Notes: generated by a model not told the origin, from the sequence alone. A stretch of 64,000 nucleotides of DNA from Pyronema omphalodes (GCA_024516155.1 JAJJXM010000071.1:124001-188000), one strand, 5' to 3'. Shown: positions 47,353-61,400, numbered from the stretch's first letter. Numbers and translations are program-made.

Positions 47353-50300
47353 ATTAACATCTCATGGCATATGAAAGTTGCAGCCAACATCCCATAACCC
47401 ATATGCCATCCCATATCCCCGCCGTGCCATGCCGTGCGCTGTCGTGTTGTGCGCTGGGTTAATCTAAATATACATTTAAATTTAAATATCAATCGAAAGC
47501 TGAATCGAAATATAAATCTAAATATCTATATCTATATCTATATCCATATCCATATCCAAGTATGAGGCGACAAAAAATATCCCCCATTAGCTAACCAGGC
47601 AAGCAGACAAGCAGGCAGCCAAGCAGCCATCATCCCCGCATCAACCAGACTACGTATCTTATGGTGATGTATGGTCTTATATACCAAGCAACCACAACAC
47701 CGCATCGACAACCAGCATCACCAAAACCACCATCACCACAATCGCAATATCATCGCAGTATCATAGCATCCAGATTGTCTCGGAGGGGTGGGGGGGGGGG
47801 GGGGGGGGAGGTACCTGACATTAGTCACATTAGATAACCAGTCAACCAGTCAACCAGTTATGGATATCTCATATGTAGTATACAGACTACTAAAAAAAAA
47901 GAAACATTTATCACCATATGTACCCTCTATCTCCCAGCCAGATTTCAGCAGCCGGATACCAGAAGCCATAAGCTGCGTAATTTATATATTGCTATATTAC
48001 TATATTGTAATTTGTATATTGTATGTTGTATATAACCTATAGCCTGTGTATAGCCGAGGATGGTGGATGGTGGATGGTGGATGGTGGATGGTAGATGGTG
48101 GATGATAGATGGTTCCTGCAGTAACAGACACGGCCATTTCTTCCGGTGCTTCTGTGCTTCTACGGGTAATTTGGTGCCTGGATGCCTGGATGCCTGGCTG
48201 CTGGTTGGGGCTGGCTGCTGGTCGGGGGTTTCGCTTAGGCTCAGGCTTAGAGTTGGAATTATAATCAAAGGTAGACCCGTCTATATATATACGACTCTTT
48301 GTATGTATTAGTCTCGGCTATTATGGTGTAGTTATTATATACAAGTGGTGCTCTGGATCAGGCCCCCTTCTGCCTTGCTGCCTGCCTTCCTCTCTTCCTC
48401 TCAATTCCGCTTTTACACCATCCGCGTCATACATGGGTGATTATCTATGATATATGGTATGGTATATAGTTTCATATGTACATGTACTTGATAAAGTTTC
48501 TTCAAGCGTATGTATATGTATATCGACACCATACAAGACTTGAAGCTGCCTGTTGTCCAAATAATCACAATCTGCAGTTTTACTCGTATATACATATATA
48601 TCGCTGTTGATTATATACGAGGAGTTGCAGCAGACTGAGGCTATGTATATGTATGCTGCAGCCTGGCCTGGTCTGGGGGTTGTGAAGTCCAGCGCGTTAT
48701 ATTGTACATACACGTCGATGGTCGGTCGTTTAATGGTTATACATGAAGATACTGGCGTGTGCGCTCCATGGCTTGGCTTGGCTTGGCTTAGATTGACTTA
48801 GATTGAATTGTATTATCTTATCGCATTGTATCTGATCTTATCATCCTTATCCTATCCAATCTTGACCCCGCAGCCCACAGCACACAGCCCACAGCCCCGC
48901 ACCTCAACCACGAACCCAGCAACCCAGAAACCCCGCTAATCCAAATCCAAACGCATCCAAATTTTCACGTGAAAGAAAGCAAAGAAGCCACCGAAATGTT
49001 TTCCCAACTTCCTTTGGAGGCGAAATTGAAATTAAAATCCAACGGAATTAGTGGTGTAATCAGGGACTATGAACTATAAAGTGCAAGGTGCAAGAATAAG
49101 AACAAAAGCGGGCGATATGAGGGAAATATACATCGAAGAGGAAGAAGAGGAGGAAGATAATTGGATAAGATAAAGATTCCTCGCTCTTCGCATACTCTTT
49201 ATGTTTATGTTTTCCTGTCGCCTATCTGCTTTACAACCGTGTATTAGTTCTAGATACCGACTGTGACATGCATATGTACACACACTGTGACATGCGTATG
49301 GTGGTATCCGCCAAGGTCTGATAGAATTTTCCCGAACGCCGGGTATGTTTGGCTCGTCACTCTGGTTCCTTTCTTTGCTCTGGTTACCCCCCGTTGCTCT
49401 GGTTACCTTTCCTTTCCTTTATCTCCGGTCTTCGGTGCTTCGGGACTTCGGTGCTTCGGTGTGGTGTGTAGTTACCCTAGTTACCCTGGTTGCCCTGGCT
49501 ACCCATGGACCATGGGCTACGGTTACCTTCATGGAACACCGGCCATACGACGCCGCGACCGAGGCTCAGCCTTCATCAGTCGCCCGCCAGCGCCTTCCCC
49601 GGCCCCCCAGGGCTCACCAGGGCTCCCAGGGCTCCTAGAGAACGAACCACGGATCAATCTGGGCCGCCCGCTACATGGTGGTACGGTGGTACGCGATGCA
49701 CGGACATTTACAAGCGTTCTCAGATTCCTTCGTAAACGTCATGGTGCTCAAGCATGCAACTTATTTTTTCGGAGGAATCATATGGTATGGTTACATGCAT
49801 CTATCGCCGTTCCTCGCCGTTCCTGAATCTAGAGGGGTGGATGGGTGGGTGGGTGGGTGGTAGGAATTTGGTCGCTGCCAGTCTGTATCGTTGATGTGCT
49901 GCAGCGTGGGATTTCACGGGCTTGCTGCTCGCTGCTCATGGGCTTCGCTGTTCATAGGCTCGCTGCTCATAGTCTCGCTGCTCATAGGCTCGCTGCTCAT
50001 AGTCTCGCGGCTTCACAGGCTCGCTGCTCGCAGGCTTCGCTTCACCCACGAGTTCACGAGTTCCTTCGGCGAGTCGACAGTCCACGACAACACCATGGCG
50101 CATGCACATGCCTAGCTTGAAACGCTAAGCTTTTTAGGTGCATGATGAGTGGCAGGCATGGTAAAGTGGGCATCTCCCGGGTTGGTTCGCAGGGATTGGT
50201 TCGCAGGGATTTGGCGGATGATATTTAAGATTTTGAGACTGAGATGTGGTACGGGCTTGGGTTGTCTGTCTGCCTCTTTTTGATGGATAATTTGAAGATT

Positions 50301-51297
50301 GAAGACTGGAAGCCTTGATTATACTGTCAGAGGATTCATATGTAGATTCTGAGGTTGTGATCTTCTCGCAGCGAGTAGCCACCCCACAACCCATCAGTTT
50401 CGACTTTTCAACATTTCTGCGGCGTTGCATGGATATGGAAAAGACCACCACCACAGATGCACGAGTAGCGGGAAAACTTGGCATGCCGCATGCTGAGTGA
50501 TGTGTTCGTTAGTGCAATTTTCTGCAACCCAGCACCAAGCCAACCCAACCCGCATTCACCGCACCGCAACCCAGTCCAACCCGCAGTGCAGGCCCCAAAG
50601 CCTAAGAAAAGATAGGATAAGGATAGGCAACCCGGCGAATTCGAATTGAACCACAAAAAATTCAGAACCAAAAGCAAAAAAAAAAAAAAAGAAACTAATC
50701 AACCAGTCATCGTACCGTCACATACATATCCGCCGCCGCCCAATTATTGGAAGACACACACTACTGGATGACGCTGAAGTTTAACACGCCGATGATACGA
50801 CGACGAAGATAAACCACCACCACCACGGAACATATATACAACACTTTCTCTGACCAGACAAACTTCAACATCATTCAATATCATACAACGCATCCAACAC
50901 AACGCACGCAAAACGCAAAGAAAATTCCCATCACGATAACCACGATATCCATACGACCCTTTACTCCGAGAACCCAGGGAGCCCAGAAAATTCGACCCGA
51001 AAGATTCTTTTTTTGTGTCGGTTGAATAGAATTGGATTGTGTACCTTACATTCCCGCTACTCGCTTCTCGCTTCGACAAAACCGCACATACATAGCATCT
51101 ACCGAGACCCATCTCGCTTCATCTCGCTTCGTCTCGCTTCGTCTGGCTACACTTCGGTACCCATCGCTTCATCTCGGTACGCGCCGCTTCACATCAGTTC
51201 ATCTCGCTTCAGCAAACCCTACACCCATACACCATTCCCATCCACGCCTCCAGGACCCACAAGCCAACAGCATCTCACAAAGTCCCCAACAATCACC
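47353..51297. repeat. Non-coding tract with simple repeats
   Basis: It contains TATATC repeats (47525-47560), a G run (47790-47808), (GGATGGT)n (48058-48110), TTACCCTGGTTGCCCTGG-like repeats (49375-49500) and a 16-bp array GGCTCGCTGCTCATAG of about six copies (49950-50010). A CATCTCGCTT array (51110-51210) lies in the leader of the next ORF. No other gene is supported. Confidence 0.65.
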
Positions 51298-51549
51298 ATG
51301 TTCTCGCTCCCCACCTTCCGTTTCCACTTCACGCTCCGCCTCCCACAATTCCACATAGGCCAACACATCCGTCGTGGTTTAATCCGGGTGATCTTAGCGG
51401 CACTGTTTATTGCCCGCGCTGAGATCCGCGCTATAAATGTTCAGGGCATGTTATTGTCCTGGTTCCGATTTTGTCCGGAGTTTAGGGATCAGGCGCAGAA
51501 GGCTTATGGACAGCAGGAGGGGTGTTATGCTGGGGCTTGGAGAGTTTAA
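51298..51549 (+). CDS. Small hypothetical protein
   Basis: Single-exon ORF of 83 residues with an excellent start context (CAATCACCATGTTC) and a C/T/A-rich leader. The N-terminus alternates aromatic and basic residues (FSLPTFRFHFTLRLPQFH). A hydrophobic stretch GLIRVILAALFIARAEI follows near 26-42, possibly a membrane helix. It ends YGQQEGCYAGAWRV. No family is recognised. It stands isolated in repeat-rich DNA. Confidence 0.4.
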   Translation: MFSLPTFRFHFTLRLPQFHIGQHIRRGLIRVILAALFIARAEIRAINVQGMLLSWFRFCPEFRDQAQKAYGQQEGCYAGAWRV

Positions 51550-52577
51550 AGTCTCGAGTTGGGGGATAGGGGTTGCGGTATGAGGAGTAGGGAGAGGAGG
51601 AGGAGGACGGTTCGGGGTTACTGAATACTGAATACCGGATCACAAAAAGAAAGAGAATGAGAAAGAGAAAGAGAAAGAGATAGGGGGATGGCGATTTACG
51701 AATTTTTTTTTCTCCTTAAAGGGTTCTATGGGGTTGGATACATACCGGCGTTTTGTTTCATTTGCTTTGGGCAGGAGTTTCTGTTTTATTTTTTTTTTTG
51801 GTGGGGGGATCACGATACCGGCTTACAACTTTATGATGATACGATTAACAAACGGATTACGACATGGGGAGAAAAAAATTTATTCCTTGGTCTGATGATA
51901 TGGGTATGGGTATGGGTACAATACGACGATAGGATGATGAGATGATAAGATGATAAGATGATGAGATATGATTTACGATGAGATGGGGGGGGGGGGGGGT
52001 TTCGTATGAACGGCTGGGCTTATGTTCGCTACACGCTGGTTTGTTTGTTTTTGTTTTTTTTTTTTTTTTTTTTTTCCGGGAATTTCGGGATTTCTTATGT
52101 TTTATGTTTATAGTACTTTCTACCTTCCTTTTTCATTTTTTCTATTTTCTTTTTCTTTTCTTATTCTTTTTCTTTCTTTTCTTTTCTTGTTTCTCTATCT
52201 TTTCTTCTTCCTTTCTTACGGTTTCACTTTCCTTCTCCTTATTTCCTTTCTTTACTTTTCTTTTCTTCTGTGGGGAAAAAATAGATATTCTCGGAGTACT
52301 GTTCTTTTTTTTCTTCTTTTCTTTTCTTTTCTTTGGGGTTGGTTTTATTGTTTTCTTCTTTTTTTCTTTTCGATGTATAAATACCATACCATACCATATC
52401 GTAGTATATCATATCGTAGTATATCATATCGTAGTATATCATATCGTAGTATATTATAGTATATTGTTATAATCAATATTTTTATCTTTCTATTTTCTAT
52501 CATTATCTTACCTGGGGGGGGGGGGGATCGGTTTGCAGTTTAGTTTCTTCTATATATACCCTATACCCTATAGTCTA
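51550..52577. repeat. Low-complexity tract
   Basis: It contains a G run (51985-51997), a T run (52050-52076), a long polypyrimidine tract (52130-52370) and a 15-bp array CATATCGTAGTATAT of four copies (52396-52455). Long ORFs here are composition artefacts. Confidence 0.75.
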
Positions 52578-52861
52578 TAGTGGAGAACTTCCCGTAAGGC
52601 TATACATAGCAACGCATTTTCTATTAAATGTTTCCACAAAACACAATGCCCATTGCCGTCCAATCAATTCAAAGCTGTAACTCTGAAATCGGATCAGAGA
52701 CGCGCTCGAGCGTGATAAGCGAGTTCGTGATAAGCGAGTTCGTGATAAGTGAGTTCGTGATAAGTGAGTTCGTAATAATTTACGGTATCATTCTGCTGTA
52801 AAATGCAATAGAGAAATTGTTGCTATAGAGTGTCTATAGCCTTACGGGAAGTTCTCTACTG
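52578..52861 (+). mobile_element. MITE copy C, inverted relative to copy A
   Basis: Ends are inverted copies of AGTGGAGAACTTCCCGTAAG (left) and AGTAGAGAACTTCCCGTAAG (right, inverted). TA flanks the ends. The interior matches copy A in reverse orientation and differs mainly by a 15-bp tandem array CGTGATAAGCGAGTT of four copies (52711-52770), present once in copy A. No ORF. Confidence 0.85.
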
Positions 52862-55800
52862 TATACATATACCATCCATATACCATCCATATACCATCCA
52901 TAACTTCACTATAACTTCCCCAATCACCTCCCGATCCCGATCCCGATCCCAATCCCAATCCCAATCCCAATCCCGATACCAATCCCAATCCCCAATCCCA
53001 ATCCCGATCCTGATCCCAATCCCGATCCCGATCCCCGATCAATACCAGTCAATACCCGATCCCGATCGATACCCGTCAATACCAGTCAATACCCGTCAAT
53101 ACCCGTCAATACCCGTCAATACCAGTCAATTCAATACCAGACTCCAGTCAATATTCGTCAATATTCGTCAATACCAGTCAATACCAGACTCCAGTCAATA
53201 CCAGTCAATACCAATCAATCCCCGTCAATACCCGTCAATACCAGTTAAGCATCATCAAGCATCATCAAGAATCACCAGGACATCATCAAGAATCAAGAAT
53301 CAAGAATCATCAAGAATTAAGATACGGCCAAGGATTCAACGAGAAGTTCCAGTTTCAACGAGAAGTTCCAGTTTCAATAACACAATATAAACCCACTGAC
53401 TTAAGACGGAAACCTCCAGGTAAGCGAGCAAGCAAGCGAGCGAGCAAACAATCAGGAATCAAGAATAAAAAACAAGGAATAAAGAATAAGGAATAAAGAA
53501 CAAGGAATAGGAGATAAGGATATCTTCTGCCCATCACGTAACTGCCAGGAGATCACGGCTTGTACATATATGATATATCAAACAGCGCCGTGGTTGTATA
53601 GCTCTAGTCTCTGATAATCTGCTTTGACTATTTTGTTTAACACCTGAGACGCGGTGATGATAGATAGTTGAACTGATATCGACTGGTGTTAGGAAATTCT
53701 GATTGAGGTCTTTTATTACTCTGCTTTTATATACATAAGAAACACTGGAAGTTTATTCGAATTTGATGTTTACGTGTGTTCCAGTTTTTTTATTTCACAC
53801 AGTGTCACGTTTTTCCAAAACACGGTTCTAGATTATCCAATGTAGTTATACAGCGCTCAAAGCCACCTCTAGGAAATCAAAAATCATCGTGTAGCCACTA
53901 CATAGTATTTTGAAGAATGAAAAACTCGTTACAGTTTTATTTCAATCTGCGAAATAGTTTCAGCGTTGATACATAGTATTCCCAGATCAGAACGTTTCTA
54001 CACATGTAGTATCCCGCGGTTACAGCTCAGGAATTGTGAAAATCGCAAATCGCGCTTAATATGGTTATCGCGTGAAGCACTGCGCGCAGAAGCATTTTCA
54101 TAACTTCTTTACGAGGGTGCATACAAAATCCGGGCCAGAATCCTGGTATGACATGGGTTATATTGCGATGTAATATCTTGAGCTGGAGGAATTGACCATG
54201 TACCTGACACGCATATGTCTACATCCTCTAATTGTACATATGTATAGTTTGCCCGGGGCCGCGATGCTTGGTGCGCTGTACAATTCATTCAGGTACCCAC
54301 AGATGCAGAGGTATTTATGCGCATAAATTTTGATGATGTGGTTAGCGAGATGATCTCCGTTATGCATGGCAGGGGTATACGGAGCGATTGCTTGATGGGC
54401 GCTTCTGGGAGTCTAAGTGGGGATGAGCGGGGATGAGAAAGTGCGCACTGCGATGAAGACGTCGAGGATGCGAGGTGAGGTAAAAGACAGGTGGACCGTG
54501 GAATTGAGATGGAGTTTCGGAGATGGGGATGGGAGGTTATGGTGTCGAGGTTTATAGATACTCGTGTTAACGGCTTTCTAAACGTGTAGTGATGACGCTG
54601 AAATGTTTGTTTGAGTGTTGTACGGTTTCGTTGGAGAAAACGATTGGGTGTGTTACGCGTTGTTGATACTGGAGAATGAGACGTGCGACGGCGTCGCTGA
54701 TTTTCATGAGGCATGTTGTGGAAACAGAATTGGAAAAGTGTTCCGAAGATCTATGGGGGATGTTAGCTATGTTGGTTTTGATCAGTTGGATAAATACAGG
54801 GATTGGTATTGCGGGTATGGTACGCCGTAGACGAGCAACGCCTTGTGAATTGTGGAAAAGGAAAAGTTGAGTCACAAAAGGTCAGGACTGAGGACGACGA
54901 AAAAATTGAGGTGGTGGATCAGGTAGGTGTATTCGGATGAAGGACTAACTACTGATCTGACTGGATAGCGTTATGGAGGGGAGGGGCGCTAACGCGCCTA
55001 TCCACCTCCACCATCACACCAACGAGAACACAGCTCGACAGGCAACTTCCGACATGTATGCATAAAATGTATACGTAAGCAGAGATGCGATACGCGACTG
55101 CATCAATAGAAGGTTTAATTTAGTCATCGACTGTGCTACGCCACCGTTACCCCGATCCTCGTCTCAGGGTAATACCCTGAACTGCCGCTCCCTAGCACGT
55201 TTCAACCGCAACCGGTCATAGTGATATCACTCATTGCACATTCACGTGATTTCCCGCAAATAAATCATGTTTCACCTGCCGTTAAACACTTGAAGCAAAC
55301 CTTAGAAATTTATACCTAGCAATCAACTCTTTCACTTATTTTTTCCGTCTTTGTTTCATCCAACCTTTACATCTGAACGACAATCCACCAAAATCACCGT
55401 CTTTTCTTCACCACGTTTCGATATCACCACAGAATGCCCCACCTGATGAAATATTGCTTAAATTTGACGCCAATATCAAACTCTACGGAATATTAGCACC
55501 AGCGTTTGATGTTCCATGACTAACTACCTACCTGCCCTGGCTGTCCGGTTTGAATCGCCAAGCGCTTGATCTCATCCGCCATGTTTTACCACCACTCCCG
55601 CCCTACACCTCTGGTATCAACAACCCATACGGCTGGAAATATCTCCCCGCATCCTGCTAGTCATCAATAGGTAAGTGAAAAATCTTCAACACGTGTGACA
55701 GGGTCCTAACGTGGAGGTCCAGATTGTTTCTCGAAATTTGAATACGGCTTCGCGTCCAGTCTGTGGCAGCCGATTCCCAACGCTGGTGATAAAAGCTTCG

Positions 55801-56427
55801 TGATATTGTCATATCGACTTTGCTGAACTCTGTGACAAACGTGATTTGATTCCATGAACGTCAAGTGGACCTGAAGACTCCTGCTCTGCTATTCAGAGTT
55901 TTACGGAAGCTTCGAGAGATCCTCTCAGTGGTGTCGGTGCGCAGACTCTGTGTCAGTTCTCGTCATGTAGTCCTGCTGATATCATGTCATGTGAGCTCGT
56001 CTCACACGATAGACATTGACATGGACCTTGATCTACCGCGTATGAGGCCCCACGCTTCCTAGGGTAGCTCCACGATCCTCCGCTCTACCCGGACGGGGCT
56101 GCTTCGACACTCACCAATGCCAACAGCATGCCAGACGGCCAAAACTTCGACTCCAGGGGGGTCGGAATCCATAGCGGACAACCTCCAAATGCCATTACTT
56201 TAGCTGGATAGCTATATACAGAGGGCCAACATCATGGAAAGTTTTAACCCGAGCTAAGGAAGGTCTTTCCTTTATAAAGGTCCGTCCTCCCACTCTTCCT
56301 GCTTTCTTCTCTGTCTGTCTCTGCTCAAAACTTGCAACATCGACGAGCTCTAAGACGTCCTTTCGTTTTCTTTTTGCACGACTTTCAGTTTAATAACAAC
56401 AAAACCGTCAACTTCTTCAACTTCGAA
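52862..56427. other. Simple repeats, then intergenic DNA with possible decayed exons
   Basis: Hexamer CCCGAT/CCCAAT repeats (52925-53040) are followed by GTCAATACCC/CAG repeats (53040-53250). From 53600 no gene is established. The stretch at about 54676-54870 encodes a 64-residue frame with one hydrophobic helix (MLAMLVLISWINTG). At 55330-55440 a pyrimidine-rich leader precedes an ATG whose frame stops quickly. These may be decayed or wrongly spliced genes. Confidence 0.4.
56269..56280 (+). promoter_or_regulatory. TATA box of the 56428 gene
   Basis: CCTTTATAAAGG lies about 150 bases before the ATG, followed by a C/T-rich initiator region (CTTCCTGCTTTCTTCTCTGT). Confidence 0.55.
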
Positions 56428-57718
56428 ATGGATCCTATGGAGGAAATCTTTAAGGATATCCCCAAATCGATGCTCTCTCATCTGAGCAAGGTCGTCCTTC
56501 AGCCCTCCCACACGTTTATCAAAATCTTTAAACGGGACTGGGAGCAGCACTTTCCCCGTCGTGTAGAGGACGGCAAGCAGGCTTTCCGTTACTTGGAAGG
56601 TATGTATCTATCCTCAAATGAATCGAGACTGCAAGGTTGATAATGATCATAGGTAAACTCGAGGCCGCGGAGATTATTAAACTCGGACAGGATGCGCTCC
56701 AGTTCATCGAGGGTATTACTTACTCCATCAACTTATAGAGTATAGCTAATCATAGATAGAATGGTACCATTACCACTTAAACACTAACTCTCCTGTTGGA
56801 ACCCACAAGTACCGTCGTTTCAAGCGGGAGACTCTCGTCCAGGATAAAGCACTCCACGATGAAGTTACCACCCTCAAACGGGATGAGAAATTCGATTTTC
56901 AACGCGCGATGATTTTGTTGAACCGGGAGATCCAAAGCCCGATCTTGGACCAAGTCATCTTTGACATCTACATTGCCAGTGAAGGAGGAGCACCAGGAGG
57001 TGACCAGAAGCCGTCTGGACCTGAAGACTGGGCTTCTATCCATGACGATGTTAACAGCATTGGCCAGTCCGAATCGATGATCGTCCCGCGTTCTGAAAGC
57101 CAGGCTATGCTTCCGAACCAGTACACTTTTGCTGCCGGAGCTTCTCGTCAAGCAGGACATGGTACCACTACTTACAACTTCAGCACCACGTCTGGAGAAA
57201 TCACCAAGGTCGAGTACCATCACTTCGACAACGGTGTTACCATCCGCACTATTGGTGGTGGAGAAACCGCATTCTGCGCAGAATTTGCGAAGGATAAGTG
57301 GCTTTGCACCGCTTGCGCCAGGGAATACAAGACCCATGCTATCTGTGCTAGACATGTCAAGGAACATACCCATGGAAAGGTTGAGTGTCCATTTGTTGGT
57401 ACCGGACGATGTGGAAGATCTACTCTCTTCTCGCGATACGACAAGATCCGTGAACATGCGGAAATTCACCATCCTGAGGTCTCCCTTGACGACCCCGCCA
57501 TGACTGCCGTTTACACCTTGCTTCGTCGGGGTGAGAAAGCTAAGCCTGGGTCTCTCAAGCAGAACCGTGCGTCCGCCATGTCAACCTACGAGCCGGATAT
57601 GTCTACTGCTGACGGTAACGAATCAATGGACATCGACATGATGGATTATTACGAGTCCGATGGAGAGGAATACCAGGACGAGAACGACTACAACGAAGAT
57701 GATATAAATGCTTAAGCA
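56428..57718 (+). CDS. Zinc-finger protein with a two-part C2H2-like module (paralogue 1)
   Basis: Exons 56428-56599, 56653-56712 and 56760-57715, in phase, giving 395 residues (MDPMEEIFKDIPKSML). The second intron (56713-56759, 47 bp, GTATTA donor) is the weakest junction. Residues 258-318 hold a first finger WLCTACAREYKTHAICARHV followed by H, then a second part beginning VECPFVGTGRCG and ending in a FSRYDKIREHAEIHHP segment. A long acidic tail follows (YYESDGEEYQDENDYNEDD). The same module order occurs in the next gene. It probably acts in the nucleus, perhaps on DNA; that is inference from the fingers and acidic tail. The family is not recognised by name. Confidence 0.75.
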
Positions 57719-58458
57719 TTCTATGATCAGAGAAGTTATGGCAGGCTGTGCCTCGCTCCTCGGGAAGGCGGATTACGATTATAAGATAATAACGATGTTT
57801 ATGGCCACTGAGTTATAGATGTGGGTATTGTACAAATACCTATGATCAAATCACCAATGCGGGGGATATATTCTATGTTATTATTATTTTCTTTATTTAC
57901 TTTGCGATTAACCAGCCGATGTTGCTGGCACTGGTGATTAGCTGTATGCGGGCGGATACTGTATATAGGCTAGCACTTATCATGGGAATCAAATCTTGTT
58001 TAAAATAATTGTTACTTTGTTTTACACGTTTTCTTAACTTACTTACTTTAGCGTTTGTTATTGACATCTGGACTACATGCTGATTAGCCATAGACTATCA
58101 CTCACCAAGAATGTTGGACCCGGAGGGAGGATTGATGATGGCTGTGTGCTACTTGGCAAACATCAACCCCCATTCACGATGTTTACCTGCCATTGAGGTT
58201 TCCCTAGCAACTCGACCACAACAGCAGAAGTTTGCACAGCCTAGCTTCGACTCGCTCTTTCAACTTGACAGCACTTCTCCCTGAACGCGTCCTCTTCTCC
58301 TTACCATACCACTTCAACACGTTCATTTCCAGATCCTCAACTACCATCAATTGTTAATGTAAGAGCTGACCCTTAGTCGCATTTCGATCGCCCCAAACAT
58401 CTCATCGCGCTAACATGATCAGCGTTAAACAAATTCATCGACTCAATACCAGTACTAC
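57719..58458 (+). promoter_or_regulatory. Intergenic region and spliced 5' leader of the 58459 gene
   Basis: No coding gene. A C/T-rich leader from about 58250 is followed by a likely 5'-UTR intron 58359-58422 (GTAAGA donor, GCGCTAAC branch, GATCAG acceptor), 36 bases before the ATG. Confidence 0.5.
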
Positions 58459-61400
58459 ATGATGGTTCGTCGATCGGGACGCAAAGTTCACAGGTCCAGT
58501 AAAGGATCAGTCTCATCCGAGAGCATCTTGCATGCTCGTGTTGGGGCCCTTGCTGCCATGGCTCAAGGCACGAACGAGAATCAGGTCGGACAAAGTTCCG
58601 ACGATGAGGGTATGTTTTAATCCCAATTCGCTGACCTATCCATCAATAACTATCCCTTTCCTGACCTTACACACTAAACTCATACTCACATTCACAACAT
58701 TTAGCCCCCACTCCCGAGCCAGAATCTGAATACGAGAGCGAAGACTCTGAATACCAACAAGAATCCTCAGAAGAAGACGAGGACGAAAAGAAACAGAAGA
58801 GAAAGATGGATTCAAAGTCATCTGGTCTCTTCGGCCAGAGTTCTGAACAATACTCCGAGTTATTGGCGGCAGGAGTTGTTACAACTGGAGAGTTTGTATT
58901 CCTGTCACTCGATATGCGTTCCTCTCACTGATGTTTTATACAATTAGGATGATCATGCCAACTCCGCAACCCCAGGGACAAGCCCCGCACCATCCGGGCT
59001 TCATTGATGATCTTTACACCGAGGAACTCCCGGTCATTCCGGCAGAACATAACCTTCTCCAGGGCGGCAACCCGCAGCAGAATTCCTTCCCCCATAGCCA
59101 GAACATGGTTATGAATAACCCGAACATGTACGCAATGGGTACACAGGGGGCGTCATGGAACAATTTCCAGTTCGAACAAGGCCCGGCCCAAGCTCCTCTA
59201 AGCTTAGATAACTTTGACGTGAGGGGAAACTACATTCCTCCTAACGTTCAAAATCAGCCCTTCCAGCCGTTCCAGCCAAGTTTTGAGGAACATAATTTTC
59301 CTGCTACTTTCAACCAGAGCACTCAGTTCTCTGACAACGACCTTGGAGTCAACTACGACGCCAACTTCCTGGATAACCTGGGAATCGACTTCAACGACGG
59401 GAACTTCGCCAACAACGACTCCAGCTTCGTCAATAACGACGGAAACTTCGTCAATAACGACGGAAACTTCGCCAACAACAACGGAAACTTCGCCATTAAC
59501 GACGCCAACTTCACCAATAACGAGGCCACTTTCAACAACAACCTCGAGTTCGATTTCGGTGCACCGTTGGACAGCGACCTTGCGTTCGATTTCAACTCTT
59601 TCCTAGACGATAACACAGGTCTAAGTAACCAGGGAGACTTCCTTGACTTGAACATCGACATGCCAGGAGGAACCGACGAGCTCCAAAACGACGTTACTCC
59701 TGGATTGCTAAACAGCAACCATGGTAACGTCAACGCAGTTGTCGATAACAAACTTCAAGTAGTTGGAGGAATCGACAACAAGTTCACCGACGAGCAGACT
59801 TTCAACGCAGTTGATAACTCCGTTGATAACTCCGCTGCAGTCGTCAACGAGTATACCGGAGCTACCAATAACATCCGTCCAGAGATCCTCTCGTACGACG
59901 ACTCTGGATCTGAGTTCAACGATGTCGATGACTTTGCTCAGGAGGACGATTCCGTCGATGACTCTCGCGCATCTTCTCCTATGGTTGATCAACCCCTTAA
60001 CACCGCAGTCAACGTCCCTGCTCGTCAGATCATTGTCCCATCTCGTACTGAGGTCGTTCAGTACAGCCAAAACAACAACCGGAACAACGGGTCTGCCGTG
60101 GTTGCTACTCAACAAGTTAACAGAGGAACGTCTGAATGGGACTTTATTACTGCAACTCAGCGCAGAGTCAAGGGGCTCGTTGATGCCAAAGGTTGCAATA
60201 TCACTCAGCTAATGATGCATATCTTGCACCATGGCACTTTGACCTTTGGTCCTACCCATAGTAACGATCTTGTTTCTTTTGTTATGGGACGCAACATGTG
60301 TACCAGAGCAAAGGACATCGGTCAGAATACCGAGCCTAAGGTTCCTGACTATGTTGTTACCTGGTTCAACTGTAAGTTATATTTGCTCTATTATTTCCAA
60401 ATTCTTTACTAACGGCAAAATAGCTCTTTGCGACAAGATCTCTGAATCTACCTGGGAGCCCCATCTTGGACAATTCGTTCATCCTTCTGTACCAGTTGTT
60501 CATGGTAACCCTTACATCGATACCGCCCCGTTTGATGTGCAGGCTGCACTTGGAGGCGTTAGAGGTCGAAATGTCGACGCTAATGGACAACCTATTCGCC
60601 CTTCATCCATCATCGACCGAGCTGGACAACCCAAGCTTTCTTCTGGAAAATTCCCTGCCGATATTAACCAACGTGGGGATCAGAGCATCGTCAGCATTCG
60701 GCACACAGTTTATGGAAACCCTCCACCACGTGAGCCACGTTTGAAGAAAATCGACTACAATATCAACCCGTATATTGTCGTTGTCGGTGGTACTCACGAG
60801 ACCTCCCTTGCTTACGACATCTGGCCCAATGAGACGAAGAACATGCATAGGTGCTCGGTGTGTGAATTTAAGGATACTAGCCCCAAGACCATGCAACGTC
60901 ACATCGTCGACCATCGCGGCTGGATCCAGTGCCCCTGGAACAACGTCACTGGTATCCATGCTTGCCAGACTGGTGAAATGCCAGTAGCTCCTCGTTTATT
61001 CTGCCGTTGGGACAAGTTCGAGGTACGTTGACTAACCCTATCCCTTCGCCCTATGTATCGTGCGACACTAATACCTAAAAATAGGAGCACGTCAACGAGC
61101 GTCACCCTACAGTTGGCCCTAAATTTACCGACAAGATGCACCCTACCATGTTCGCCATCTATGTTCGTCACTTGTTCCGTGGTGCCCAGCCCCAGCCAGG
61201 AAAGCTTCGTTCCTCCCGTGGACGCATCGTCCTTGATACTGAGGGCGAAGATGAATCCTCCGCTGCGGACACCTCTGCCGGAGATACTACCCTGTCTACT
61301 GACGCCGGAGATACTACTGAGGACATTACCGACAGCTCCATTCTTCCCGAGAGCCCGGTTGCATCTGCAACTCCTGTTGCTAGAGGAAGAAAGCCTACAG

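Noticed and set aside
49263..49826. 187-codon ORF
   Set aside because: Composed of TTACCCTGG-type repeats with overlapping ORFs in other frames; no domain.
49907..50040. CRISPR-like array
   Set aside because: Direct 16-bp repeats without unique spacers, in a eukaryotic context; a minisatellite.
51978..52472. Phe-rich transmembrane-like ORFs
   Set aside because: Artefact of a polypyrimidine tract.
54676..54870. 64-residue ORF with one hydrophobic helix
   Set aside because: Coding-like but no start context, neighbour or homology to support it; noted only in the intergenic entry.
55435..55700. Possible F-box-type gene after a promoter-like leader
   Set aside because: Frames stop within 20-40 codons and I could not find a consistent splice model.
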